Origin: Lineus longissimus
Taxonomy: Eukaryota; Nemertea; Pilidiophora; Heteronemertea; Lineidae
Assembly: GCF_910592395.1 (NCBI RefSeq)
Contig: NC_088309.1
Coordinates: 23,068,599-23,132,598 of the forward strand
Direction of reading: 5' to 3'
Length of the DNA stretch: 64,000 nucleotides
The notes under the pieces: generated by a model
Databases searched by the model: none
Seen by the model: the letters and a program-made list of their open reading frames with translations, nothing else
Told to the model about the DNA's origin: nothing
Part shown: positions 1 to 11,299 of the stretch, in pieces
Layout: each line of letters begins with the position of its first letter
Position numbering within the stretch: position 1 is the stretch's first letter
Translations under genes and position numbers: made by a program

Positions 1-1027
1 GGTTGAAAGTTGTGGATGAAAATGTTACAGATGTAACTTATCAGCCATAAAAAAGCCTTGAAAACCAAGGATGTAACATGGTACATCATAACTTGAATTT
101 GAACTCGTTATCAAGTCACTAAATGAGTCGCAGCTACATGTACATGTGGGACGTACAAAACTTGTGTTTGCGGATGTGGATAAACTCTGATACAATGACG
201 TCAGGACAATCATGCACCTGACATTTTTAGCTCGGTGTCGTGGCACCTGCTACCAGGGCGATAAAAGGGCGCGTAAACATTTTGACCCTTCTCTAGAATG
301 ACCCTCCCATTGTCCGGTGCTGTTGCCGTGTCTACGCAGAGAAAAGCGACGGGTAGAGGCTCCATTTTACGCCACATGGCACGAGAAAATACGGCGTTGA
401 AAGCAGAAACAGGATTTCTAAGGTATCATTTCTTATGAGGATTAGTGGGGCTATTCTTTCGGTCGGAGATGCTTGAAGGCAGATTCAATCGCATTAGTGA
501 TTGGTTGTGGCTTTGATATCATACGGTTATTAGTTACAAAAGAGGTTTTGTGGCTTGGAAGCTGGACCGTTGAATCGGCGAATGGTTGGCATTGTTCGGC
601 GTTCGTCATGCAGTCTTGCTATTTACTTTGCTCGTTATCAAGCTTGATATTGTCAATGAAATTGGTTCGTGATTTCGAAATACACAACTTTTCTTTGTTC
701 ACACGTGTATATAAATCGTGGCAACTGAAATGTAATAAACGGATGAACATGTTATCTCTCAATGTTCACCAACCAGAAACGTATTCGTAACTAACTTCGG
801 TTTTTCAGAAGCTCCAAAATCTATATTTGTAAAAGAGCATATACCGCCCGTGTTACGTGACCGTGACAAATGTTACAACAATCACTTCTGGATACGGAAG
901 AACGGGAGATGTATGATATAGTCAGTCATTTTGAAGTGAAGGTCGGCTTTTTATGAAAGATTAACCAAAAAATATACATTCACACTAAAATGATAAGATA
1001 AATCACTGAAAAGGGAAATTAGATAAA
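1..1027. other. Non-coding flank, nothing recognised
   Basis: Both strands read; only short chance open frames. No RNA gene, terminal inverted repeat or tandem repeat seen. Confidence 0.6.
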
Positions 1028-1081
1028 AGTGACCGCAGCGCGTTTCGAACCGGGGACTCCACATCCACTAGGCCACGGGAA
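1028..1081 (-). mobile_element. tRNA-derived SINE fragment
   Basis: Read on the minus strand, TCCCGTGGCCTAGTGGATG contains an A-box match (TGGCCTAGTGG), and CCCCGGTTCGAAACG a B-box match (GGTTCGAAAC). Only about 13 nt separate the two boxes, far less than in a tRNA gene, so this is a shortened tRNA-like head and not a functional tRNA. No tail or target duplication was recognised. Confidence 0.5.
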
Positions 1082-3575
1082 TTTCTTAATCAGGAGGGCG
1101 ATGTTCTATGTGGACTTTCGAATGATCTAAGATAATTGTCGTATTTAGTAAATCATAAAACATTCTTGAAGAACCACCACCAACTGCATCGGAAATGTCG
1201 AAGCAGCAGGCTACACCCTTTCTTAGATTGAGATTAGGGTTAATGTGACTATCGTATAGGACTTAAATTAATGACACTATCTTTAGATCCAGGAAGACAT
1301 TAAAGTGTACTAAAAAGACGCACTGTTTCCAATCTGTCATTAGAACAATTAGATTTTTACAATAAAAAATTACTACTCTCCTCGGAATGATTTCAAAAGC
1401 ATCGCGTCCTCGAGCGAAAATTAAATGTCATATAAATTCATTAGGGACTAATTGGTCGAAGGCCACACGGTCTTTGTGGAAGACAATGGCCCAACGGACA
1501 GAGTGAACCCCTAATGACTAAGGTGGTTTCCAAAGACGAATCTCCGCTAGTCACGTCAGACGATTTTTGTAGTCAGGTGTGCACAGGTGCTGGATACGGT
1601 TCATCTTTAATTAGGGGTCAAATCTGATTAGGACGGGTGTCAAGATGACGCGGGTTTCACACGACCCTTTTACCCTTCACGAGACCTTGAAACTTTATCT
1701 AAAAGGGGCGCAAACTCCTTTTTGTTTGATTCACCAAGGGCGCAATTCCGTCCTATTCTTCTAACATTTAAACTCGTTATTACTACAGGCATTTTCGTTA
1801 TTTACAAATTGACCACTATAGTCCCTAATCGGCCGTGTCACAACCTCAGCTATCACCAAGGAAGAGCGCCACAGCTATCTTTTATCTGCTGCACTTGTTT
1901 CCAAGGCCGGTGATCGAAGAAAATGCAACCTGGTGTTGGTATGCCGTTGTCTCCCGTCCTGTTGACCGCGGACCTGCACTTGTCGCTATGGCGGCTGGCC
2001 GCGGCACACGCCGTGCGATACCGGGAAATAGTCTCCGATGTCTGAACAATAGTATCTACCTGTTCCCCTGTCGTGGGGTGACTCTGCATCAAAGGGATGG
2101 CCATTCATGGATTGACCCGTGAAACAAGCCCCCAGTCAGTTGGACCTGGACAATAAAAGGAGGCATACTATTAATACACTCAGGTTGTTATCGATGGATC
2201 TTGTTCGATGGTGTATGAGCTAGGTATGGATGAATTGAAGAAAGCAAGGTACTTGCACATGCGGCATTCATAGTGTCCCCTTTTCCTCAAAAACAAACAA
2301 ATGGTGGCAATATGCACTTGCACATAAAGGCGTAACACCCGTCCTTATGTTCCCTTTGAATTGGTACCGCAACCAGAGATCTGTTACTAGTAATATTCTT
2401 GACTCTTTGGAGTACAACTTTTTTTCATAAACATACAAGTCAGTATGGTACGACCGAAAACCCCATGACGAAACAGAGTCATACATTTTGGAATAATAAC
2501 CTTTTCACTTGTTCACCTATCGTATCATCCGACCCGTTCGTTATTGGAGCTAATTTTTCGTGCGTGCCAAACACCGTGTCTGGCTAGGCAGACACTATTG
2601 GGAAGGGGCACGGAAATGAAATAATTGAAAAGTAACACAATTAACGTGTCCATTAGCGTCTTCAATATTACCATAGCAAACAAGAATAAGCCAGATAGTG
2701 TTTCAGTCATGTAAAGAATATGATAGCTCATGGAATGCCCAAGAGGGCAGCAGCAAAACGCTTTCTGGAGATGAGAAAATTGATCTCTCCTTGCAAACAT
2801 CATCTCCATTTTCAGCATTTTGACCACCAAGGATCTTATCAATACCCTGGCTGGCTACGTTTAAAGGTTGTATAAAACCATGAGGTTCAGGATGCATTCT
2901 CAATGACTCGTTGTATACAATTCATTATACGGCCCCAAAATTTAAAAGACTACAATACGAACTACGAAAATATCCAACAGAATCAATGTACAACCAGAGC
3001 CTTTCAATTACAACTCTGATATAACTTTCCAATTTCATCAAATAGTCATGTGCAGATCTTTTGTCAGGAAGTCGCGTTCGGAAAAATTCCGGTCATCACC
3101 AACCGCCCAAAAAGTATGACGAGCCGAGATGTTCCAGTGCAGTTCGTTCCGTCAATTCGATGGCGCCCGTCGGGCCACCTGTGACCCTTTGATGTACAGC
3201 AGACGATAATTGAGGATGGTCGTCTCATGTTACAGCGCAGCGTTATTTAGGTCAAAGCTGTGTAAACGCCCTGCATGCGCTACGACCAGTTGATTCGCGC
3301 CTTGGCAGTGCTATCGACGGGGGTTTTCCTTGACACGAGGCGATGCCCTGGGGATTTTCGTTGATCCCGGGAAGATATGTTCTTGACAAAAAATTACCGA
3401 AGTACAAGTGCAGAAGAAGAAAACAGGTAATGACACCGTAATTTCGAGACTTTTTGGTGAGGTTCCGCACCTATTTACGTCGTTCGTATTAGGCGTTCAC
3501 GAAACTGACCGGACAAATTACGAAAGGCGAATACATGTACTTTGTAATCTGTTCGATTTTGAAGAATTCGCACTT
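1082..3575. other. Non-coding flank, nothing recognised
   Basis: Short open frames without coding character or a recognisable domain. Slightly GC-richer around 1900-2050 and 3110-3400, without a feature to attach to it. Confidence 0.55.
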
Positions 3576-3677
3576 GTAATCGCCGTTTCATTCTGACTGT
3601 GGTCAAGATGTGAGCGAACTTAACATGTGATCGTAGTTTCATTCAGAGTGTGGTCAAGATGTGAGCGAACTTCACAT
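3576..3677. repeat. 51-bp tandem duplication
   Basis: Two adjacent 51-bp units (3576-3626 and 3627-3677) share TTTCATTC(T/A)GA(C/G)TGTGG and the segment TCAAGATGTGAGCGAACTT, differing at only a few positions. This is a recent local duplication in non-coding DNA. Confidence 0.85.
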
Positions 3678-4649
3678 GTATGGAATTAGAGCTTTGCAGG
3701 GAGCGCACAAATGATAAGAATGCGCAAGGCTGTCGGTTTTCATTCTTTAGAAAAATTTGATACGGTATGTAATTGATCAATATGGGCAACGCCTTGTCGT
3801 TTTAAGCCTCGCCACATCTAGTCAACCGCTGTGTAGGCCAGTCTTCAATGACGCCTCGAGTGTTTTCAAAGCGATAACATGAATATTCTACTTCCTATTT
3901 TTCAATAGACGATTTCCTTTCGAATTCACGTAGAAGCCGGCAAGAATCGTAAAACTGTAAGTAGTATTGAGCAGGTAAGTTTTTTGGGGGGTTGGTGGGG
4001 GTGGTAGTATGATGACAGAGATGGCCATTAATATTACAAAGTCAAGTGCCGTATTTCGTATAATGACCATTATTTGGGGTTAGTTGTCAAACCAGAGAGT
4101 AAGAACCACAATAAGGGCGTGTTGTCCCTTAGAAATATCCAGCTGATAACTATTTTTGACCCTGTCTCATGTTGCAATACCGTTTGGTATCGGCCACTCA
4201 ATCTTTCTTCAGCATTTGATATCTGTAATTTTGGATACAATGATGTCCTTAGAACAGTCCGTGTAATCCGTCAGAAATGTTAAAGATTAGACAAGATGCT
4301 TTAAGAAGCCAAGATATTTGGGGTCCAATATGTCAATTGGATTCTTTGTTGCCTCCAATGTGTCAAATTGTTGGTGACATTAGCAGACAACCTTGAAAAT
4401 TGACCTTTCTCCAGCTTAGTTTAAAGATGACCGCTTCAGTCTTTAGAATCTTGAAGTATAAAGGACAGGCCGGTGAAATTGAAATAGTTTTCATTTAAAA
4501 ATAATTTGACTTGGTCATAGTCAAAATGTCAGATATTAGTCTGGGTCCCAAGGCTTCGACATATAGCTTCAATTAAGAGTTGCATGCTACGAAATCGAAG
4601 TGACAGTGATGATGGACCAATTATTAAAGCCAGCACAGACGAATGTAGA
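3678..4649. other. Non-coding spacer before the satellite array
   Basis: AT-rich; a short G-rich run (3986-4002) does not form four G-triplets. No gene seen. Confidence 0.6.
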
Positions 4650-4832
4650 AGTTCATAAAGTCAAGTTACAAAATTCTGGTATACTGCAGTGTTTTATCTT
4701 GTGCCTGTTGCCTTCCATAACTGTATGTTTTATTTGGCGTTATCTGGTGTGTTATGCATCGCATTACTGTAGCCTTTTGACTCGCCGAAAACTAAAGGGG
4801 AGCCTTCACAATACCGCACTGTTCGTCGTCGT

Positions 4833-4912
4833 CCGTGGCTGTCGTCGTCCGTGGCTGTCATCGTCCGTGGCTGTCATCGTCCGTGGCTGTCGTCGTTCGT
4901 GGCTGTCGTCAC
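4833..4912. repeat. 16-bp minisatellite inside the first array unit
   Basis: Five copies of CCGTGGCTGTCGTCGT, with CATCGT and a TCGTGG variant, start at 4833, 4849, 4865, 4881 and 4897. Other array units have at most one or two copies of this segment, so this is a local expansion. Confidence 0.9.
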
Positions 4913-5184
4913 GGCGTCCGTGGTCGTCGTCGTCTGCATCCTGTTAAAAAAAACTAGCATGTTTCTTAACCGCTAGTATAAACAAGTCAAATTACGTAGT
5001 ATACTGCCGTGTTAAATATTTCGTCTGCTGCCTTGCATAACTGTATGTTTTATTTGACGTTATCTGGTGTCTTGCATCGCATTACTGTAGCCTTTTGACT
5101 CGCCGTAAAGGGGAGTCTTCACAATACCGCACTGTTCGTCGTCGTCCGTGGTCGTCGTTGTCTGCATACTGCATGTTTCTTAAC

Positions 5185-6140
5185 CGCTAGTATGAACAAG
5201 TCAAATTACATGTACATAGTATACTGCCGTGTTAAATATTTCGTCTGCTGCCTTGAATAACAGCAATGTTTTTTTTGACGTTATCTGGTGTTTTATGCAT
5301 CGCATTACCAGTGTTCTCCACAGGGTTTTCTCAAGGTAGGGTGATGCCCTTGATTTTCAAGAAGTTTTGCCAGTGTGCCACACAAGGTAAGGTCGCCAGC
5401 AATTTGAGGTAGGGTGGCCCTATAGGAACCCTCTACACAGTCTCAGAGCAAGATAGGGTCGCTCTTCCAAGGTAGGTTGGTAAGCTGACAAGGTAGGTTG
5501 GGCCGCCCTGACAAACGGCCTTGTGGAGAACACTGCATTACTGTAGCCTTTTGACTCGCCGTAAAGGGCAGTCTTCACAATACCGCACTGTTCGTCGTCG
5601 TCCGTGACTGTCGTCACGGCGTCCGTGGTCGTCGTCGTCTGCATCCTGTTAAAAAAAACTAGCGTGTTTCTTAACCGCTGGTATGAACAAGTCGAATTAC
5701 GTAGTACACTGCTGTGTTTAATATTTCGTCTGCTGCCTTGCACAAATGTATGTTTTATTTGACGTTAGCTGGTCTGTTATGCATCCCATTACTGTAGCCT
5801 TTTGACTCGCCATAAAGGGGAGTCTTCACCATACCGCACTGTTCGTCGTCGTCCGTGGCTGTCGTCACGGCGTCCGTGGTCGTCGTCGTCTGCATCCTGT
5901 TGAAAAAAGCTAGCGTGTTTCTTAACCGCTAGTATGAACAAGTCAAATTACGTAGTATACTGCTGTGTTTAATATTTTGTCTGCTGCCTTGCATAACTGT
6001 ATGTTTTATTTGACGTTATCTTGTGTCTTGCATCCCATTACTGTAGCCTTTTGACTCGCCATAAAGGGAAGTCTTCACAATACCGCACTGTTCGTCCTCG
6101 TCCGTGGTCGTCGTTGTCTGCATACTGCATGTTTCTTTAC
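5185..6140. repeat. Higher-order repeat block A (MITE unit, long unit, short unit)
   Basis: Three consecutive array units in the order MITE-bearing long, long, short; 956 bp. Diagnostic variants CCGCTGGTATG (5676) and GTTGAAAAAAGCTAGCGTG (about 5899) recur at matching places in block B, showing that the three-unit block was duplicated as a whole. Confidence 0.8.
5309..5535. mobile_element. hAT-like MITE, copy 1, nested in the array
   Basis: 227 bp, starting CAGTGTTCTCCACAGGG and ending with the inverted copy CCTTGTGGAGAACACTG: a 17-bp terminal inverted repeat with one mismatch. The CAGTG/CACTG ends are typical of hAT elements. It is flanked by direct GCATTAC/CATTAC, which would be a 6-7 bp target duplication and so shorter than the usual 8 bp of hAT. 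Non-inserted units show the empty site GCATTACTGTAG. The interior has AAGGTAGG-type subrepeats and no coding capacity. Confidence 0.8.
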
Positions 6141-6473
6141 CGCTAGTATGAACAAGTCAAATTACATAGTATACTGCCGTGTTCAATATTTCGTCTACTG
6201 CCTTGCATAGCATCAATGTATTATTTGACGTTATCTGGTGTCTTGCATCCCATTACTGTAGCCTTTTGACTCGCCGTAAAGGGGAGTCTTCACAATACCG
6301 CACTGTTCGTTGTCGTCCGTGGTCGTCGTTGTCTGCATACTGCATGTTTCTCAACCGCTAGTATGAACAAGTCAAATTACATAGTATACTGCCGTGTTAA
6401 ATATTTCGTCTGCTGCCTTGAATAACAGCAATGTTTTATTTGACGTTATCTGGTGTTTTATGCATCTCATTAC

Positions 6474-6700
6474 CAGTGTTCTCCACAGGGTTTTCTCAAG
6501 GTAGGGTGATGCCCTTGATTTTCAAGAAGTTTTGCCAGTGTGTCACACAAGGTAAGGTCGCCAGCAATTTGAGGTAGGGTGGCCCTATAGGAACCCTCTA
6601 CACAGTTTCAGAGCAAGATAGGGTCGCTCTTCCAAGGTAGGTTGGTAAGCTGACAAGGTATGTTGGGCCACCCTGACAAACGGCTTTGTGGAGAACACTG
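6474..6700. mobile_element. hAT-like MITE, copy 2
   Basis: 227 bp with the same ends and the same insertion position in the array unit as copy 1. It differs by substitutions such as TGTCACACAA, AAGGTATGTTGGG and a CGGCTTTGTGG right end. It sits in a unit whose downstream part is of the short form. Confidence 0.8.
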
Positions 6701-7052
6701 CATTACTGTAGCCTTTTGACTCGCCGTAAAGGGAAGTCTTTACAACACAGCATTGATCGTCGTCGAGCATGGTCGTTGTCTGCATCCTGCATGTTTCTTA
6801 ACCGCTAGTATGAACAAGTCAAATTACATAGTATACTGCCGTGTTTAATATTTTGTCTGCTGCCTTGCACAACTGTATGTTTTATTTGACGTTATCTGGT
6901 GTGTTATGCATCGCATTACTGTAGCCTTTTGACTCGCCATAAAGGGGAGTCTTCACAATATCGCACTGTTCGTCGTCGTCTGTGGCTGTCGTCACGGCGT
7001 CCGTGGTCGTCGTCTGCATCCTGTTTAAAAAAAAACGAGCATGTTTCTTGAC

Positions 7053-8000
7053 CGCTAGTATGAAGAAGTCAAATTACGTAGTATACTGCTGTGTTTAATA
7101 TTTTGTCTGCTGCCTTGCACAACTGTATGTTTTATTTGACGTTATCTGGTGTTTTATGCATCGCATTACCAGTGTTCTCCACAGGGTTTTCTCAAGGTAG
7201 GGTGATGCCCTTGATTTTCAAGAATTTTTGCCAGTGTGCCACACAAGGTAAGGTCGCCAGCAATTTGAGGTAGGGTGGCCCTATAGGACCCTCTACACAG
7301 TTTCAGAGCAAGATAGGGTCGCTCTTCCAAGGTAGGTTGGTAAGCTGACAAGGTAGGTTGGGCCGCCCTGACAAACGGCCTTGTGGAGAACACTGCATTA
7401 CTGTAGCCTTTTGACTCGCCGTAAAGGGCAGTCTTCACAATACCGCACTGTTCGTCGTCGTCCGTGGCTGTCGTCACGGCGTCCGTGGTCGTCGTCGTCT
7501 GCATCCTGTTAAAAAAAACTAGCATGTTTCTTAACCGCTGGTATGAACAAGTCAAATTACGTAGTACACTGCTGTGTTTAATATTTCGTCTGCTGCCTTG
7601 CACAACTGTATGTTTTATTTGACGTTATCTGGTCTGTTATGCATCCCATTACTGTAGCCTTTTGACTCGCAATAAAGGGGAGTCTTCACAATACCGCACT
7701 GTTCGTCGTCGTCCGTGGCTTTCGTCACGGCGTCCGTGGTGGTCGTCGTCTGCATCCTGTTGAAAAAAGCTAGCGTGTTTCTTAACCGCTAGTATGAACA
7801 AGTCAAATTACGTAGTATACTGCTGTGTTTAATATTTTGTCTGCTGCCTTCCATAACTGTATGTTTTATTTGACGTTATCTTGTGTCTTGCATCGCATTA
7901 CTGTAGCCTTTTGACTCGCCGTAAAGGAGAGTCTTCACAATACCGCACTGTTCGTCGTCGTCCGTGGTCGTCGTTGTCTGAATACTGCATGTTTCTTAAC
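7053..8000. repeat. Higher-order repeat block B (copy of block A)
   Basis: Same unit order and same diagnostic variants as block A (CCGCTGG near 7536, GTTGAAAAAAGCTAGCGTG near 7759); 948 bp. Differences are scattered substitutions and short indels. Confidence 0.8.
7170..7395. mobile_element. hAT-like MITE, copy 3
   Basis: 226 bp, with one base missing in the GGACCCTC segment relative to copy 1. Same insertion point and ends. It belongs to higher-order block B. Confidence 0.8.
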
Positions 8001-8118
8001 CGCTAGTATGAACAAGTCAAATTACATAGTATACTGCCGTGTTTAATATTTCGTCTGCTGCCTTGCATAGCAGCAATGTTTTATTTGACGTTATCTGGTG
8101 TTTTATGCATCGCATTAC

Positions 8119-8345
8119 CAGTGTTCTCCACAGGGTTTTCTCAAGGTAGGGTGATGCCCTTGATTTTCAAGAATTTTTGCCAGTGTGCCACACAAGGTAA
8201 GGTCCCCAGCAATTTGAGGTAGGGTGGCCCTATAGGAACCCTCTACACAGTTTCAGAGCAAGATAGGGTCGCTCTTCCAAGGTAGGTTGGTAAGCTGACA
8301 AGGTAGGTTGGGCCGCCCTGACAAACGGCCTTGTGGAGAACACTG
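8119..8345. mobile_element. hAT-like MITE, copy 4
   Basis: 227 bp with the same ends and insertion point. It shares GAATTTTTGCC with copy 3 where copies 1 and 2 have GAAGTTTTGCC, so copies 3 and 4 are closest relatives. Confidence 0.8.
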
Positions 8346-11281
8346 CATTACTGTAGCCTTTTGACTCGCCGTAAAGGGCAGTCTTCACAATACCGCACTG
8401 TTCGTCGTCGTCCGTGGCTGTCGTCACGGCGTCCGTGGTCGTCATCGTCTGCATCCTGTTTAAAAAAAACTAGCATGTTTCTTAACCGCTTGTATGAAGA
8501 AGTCAAATTACGTAGTATACTGCCGTGTTTAATATTTCGTCTGCTGCCTTGCATAGCAGCAATGTTTTATTTGACGTTATCTTGTGTCTTGCATCCCATT
8601 ACTGTAGCATTTTGACTCGCCATAAAGGAGAGTCTTCACAATATCGCACTGTTCGTCGTCGTCCATGGTCGTCGTTGTCTGCATCCTGCATGTTTCTTTA
8701 CCGCTAGTATGAACAAGTCAAATTACATAGTATACTGCGGTGTTTAATATTTCGTCTGCTGCCTTGCATAGCAGCAATGTTTTATTTGACGTTATCTTGT
8801 GTCTTGCATCCCATTACTGTAGCCTTTTGACTCGACGTAAAGGGAAGTCTTTACAATACAGCACTGTTCGTCGTCGTCCGTGGTCGTCGTTGTCTGCATC
8901 CTGCATGTTTCTTAACCGCTAGTATGAACAAGTCAAATTACATAGTATACTGCCGTGTTTAATATTTCGTCTGCTGCCTTGCATAGCAGCAATGTTTTAT
9001 TTGACGTTATCTGGTGTGTTTTGCATCGCATTACTGTAGTCTTTTGACTCGCCGTAAAGGGGAGTCTTCACAATACCGCACTGTTCGTCGTCGTCCGTGG
9101 CTGTCGTCACGGTGTCCGTGGTCGTCGTCCCGTTTCAAAAAATAGTAGCGCGTTCCTTAACCGCTAGGGCTATGAACTTGAAACTTGGTACACTGGCAAA
9201 CCCCCTGGGCCAGGTGTAAATTGGCGTAAATTATATGTCACATGGGATTTTTGATTTGACTTATGCTTTTCAAGAACAACAATAACAATCATTATACAAT
9301 AAAACACATGCAGTCAAAGTATTTAAGGTGCTCCAATTGGAGCGCCGACGGGTCAATTAAGATCCATGCTACGGGAATTCTAAAAGAAAGAAAAACATAC
9401 ACATTTAGAACATATTTGATTTCTTTAAAAACAAGCCTATGGATCTCCCCTGATGAGCCCTGATTACGTATCAAAGCGAATCCGCTATGTTGTACATTTT
9501 CGATATAATAGCTGGTTATTTTCGGATTAGTAAGTCCGACCACGCCTAAGTGCGGGTCTGATCCGGGTGTCAAGTTCGGTGGTAAACACACCGCTTGTCG
9601 TTAATAACAGGTGCGCCATCGGCTAATTACTGATCATCTTGGCGACATGACAGTAATGAACCATCATCAGATGATCGCGGAGCAACTTCCCAGGAATAAT
9701 CATACAAATTGTCTTTCTATGCCGAGTCTGTGGTCCATGTCCAGGACATAATCTGTATACAAACTTGTCCAGTCCGCTAGGAAACTGTCGCGATTCGTTG
9801 GAACATGTGGCAAAGGTCGCGGGATGTCGAATTTTACAAAGACAACACCTAACCACTGTGAAATTTAAACATCGCAGAGATTTACATAACAATGCTACAA
9901 TTGTTGGGACCAAGGGTTGCGATACTCCTTGGGTTCTTGTGACCTATTGTCCATGAACTGACCACCTGGGCTAGGGTTTCGCCGCTGTTTCCAAGCTAAG
10001 GTGATTTACTGTTCCGAATCTTTCCATGAAATTGATCAAAATCACACTGAGAGTATACACGTGTCATAATTCGTGAAATAACAGAATACAGATGAAGCCT
10101 TGATAACATAAATTGTGTAATTCGATTATCACGATATATATATTGATGATGATTTTTCCTAACCACTTTTCGAGAAAAATCCGTCCCTTGACAAAAATAA
10201 CCTAAATGCTCCTCATCATTCTAGAATAGCCGTGTGGCCGCCCATTGAGTCAACAACCTCACCACACGGTATGTGGTCATGAAATTATTCAATTAGGTGG
10301 CAGTTTAAAATTACAATAGGGACATTTCAATTGTTTCCAGCTAACATCTCACATGCAAACTTAAAACACAACAGATGGGACTCTGGCGCGTGGCACCCTT
10401 TCTTTGGGTCGTCAAAAGGAGCCCTGGTCCCGGGGTAATTCATTTTGACATGAGATAATTGAGGCAACCCTTTCTTTTCATGATTAGTTCACAATTTTCT
10501 GACGCGGGTACAAACTGTGCACGCACGGCCGTCATTGTTTGTTTTTGAAATCTGAGGTCAGCGCTTCAATTTGATTATGGGTTCATTTTGATGGTAAATA
10601 AAGCCTTAATGAAAAAAATGAACATTTGACGAAATGTTTATGTAAAATGTGCCATTAGCTTTGGTAACTTTGAAGGGAAATTATTCAACTCGGCTACTCA
10701 ACTACAATATGAATAGGAACTTAATTTAAAAAAAAGATTATTTACAAAAAAAGTGAGTCGGCAGTAGATACACCGGTATGTCGATCATTTTGCAAATACT
10801 CATCACAATAGACCTAATGTGTATCACTTGAAACATCAACACTAAAACATTTGACTTTGAGGTTCCATCGCTAAATTTCTACTACGCAGGTAAACAGACA
10901 GAAAGAAAGATCTTACATGTAAAACCAGGGACAATAACATTTGATAAAAAGACAATGATGTTGCGGTGTGTAGCCTGGTCCTTTCCCCTGCTAACGCCCT
11001 TTTCCATGTCTATCAACTGTTCAGGTTGTTTAGCTCACCGTCACGTCTTGTCCGTCGTCCGTCTGTCAATACCTTTATTTCGTTTCTGATGAAGAAAAAG
11101 AGTTTGGTCTGGAACGCCGCAATATCTGGCAGCACTATATGCACCCGTCCCTTGCGTCCCGCTTCAACCGCCCGCGGACTGCGCTTTTGTGTCACCGTCA
11201 TTCCTAGCCAGTTTCAGGACGAAATAATGACAAGTGTAATCATGACTGAATAATGACTTGTCATGCTTTTGTCTTTTACGG

Positions 11282-11299
11282 CCCCCGCGTGACCGGGGG
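11282..11299. repeat. GC-rich hairpin
   Basis: CCCCCG, loop CGTGAC, CGGGGG: a perfect six-pair stem of strong pairs, within a locally GC-rich stretch (11270-11360). Confidence 0.6.

Larger units (their letters stand above)
4650..9195. repeat. Satellite-like tandem array, 214-260 bp units, about 15 copies
   Basis: The anchor CCGCTAGTATGAACAAGTCA, or a close variant, recurs starting near 4971, 5185, 5676, 5927, 6141, 6356, 6803, 7053, 7536, 7787, 8001, 8487, 8702, 8917 and 9162. Units come in a short form of about 214 bp and a long form of about 250 bp; the long form has an extra CTGTCGTCACGGCGTCCGTGG-like segment and often an A-run. Four units carry a 226-227-bp insert as well. Each unit contains GTCGTCGTCC-rich sequence and a GACTC...GAGTC dyad. 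Short open frames inside recur with the repeat and are not genes. Edges are diverged (CATAAAGTCAAG at the left, TATGAACTTGAAAC at the right), as expected at array boundaries. Confidence 0.95.

Noticed and set aside
3986-4002. Possible G-quadruplex
   Set aside because: Only two G-runs of three or more are present; the others are GG.
5420-8554. Several minus-strand open frames of 66-145 codons with near-identical protein sequence
   Set aside because: They arise because the satellite unit and MITE repeat; the frames cross MITE and unit boundaries, begin in different places and lack conserved protein features.
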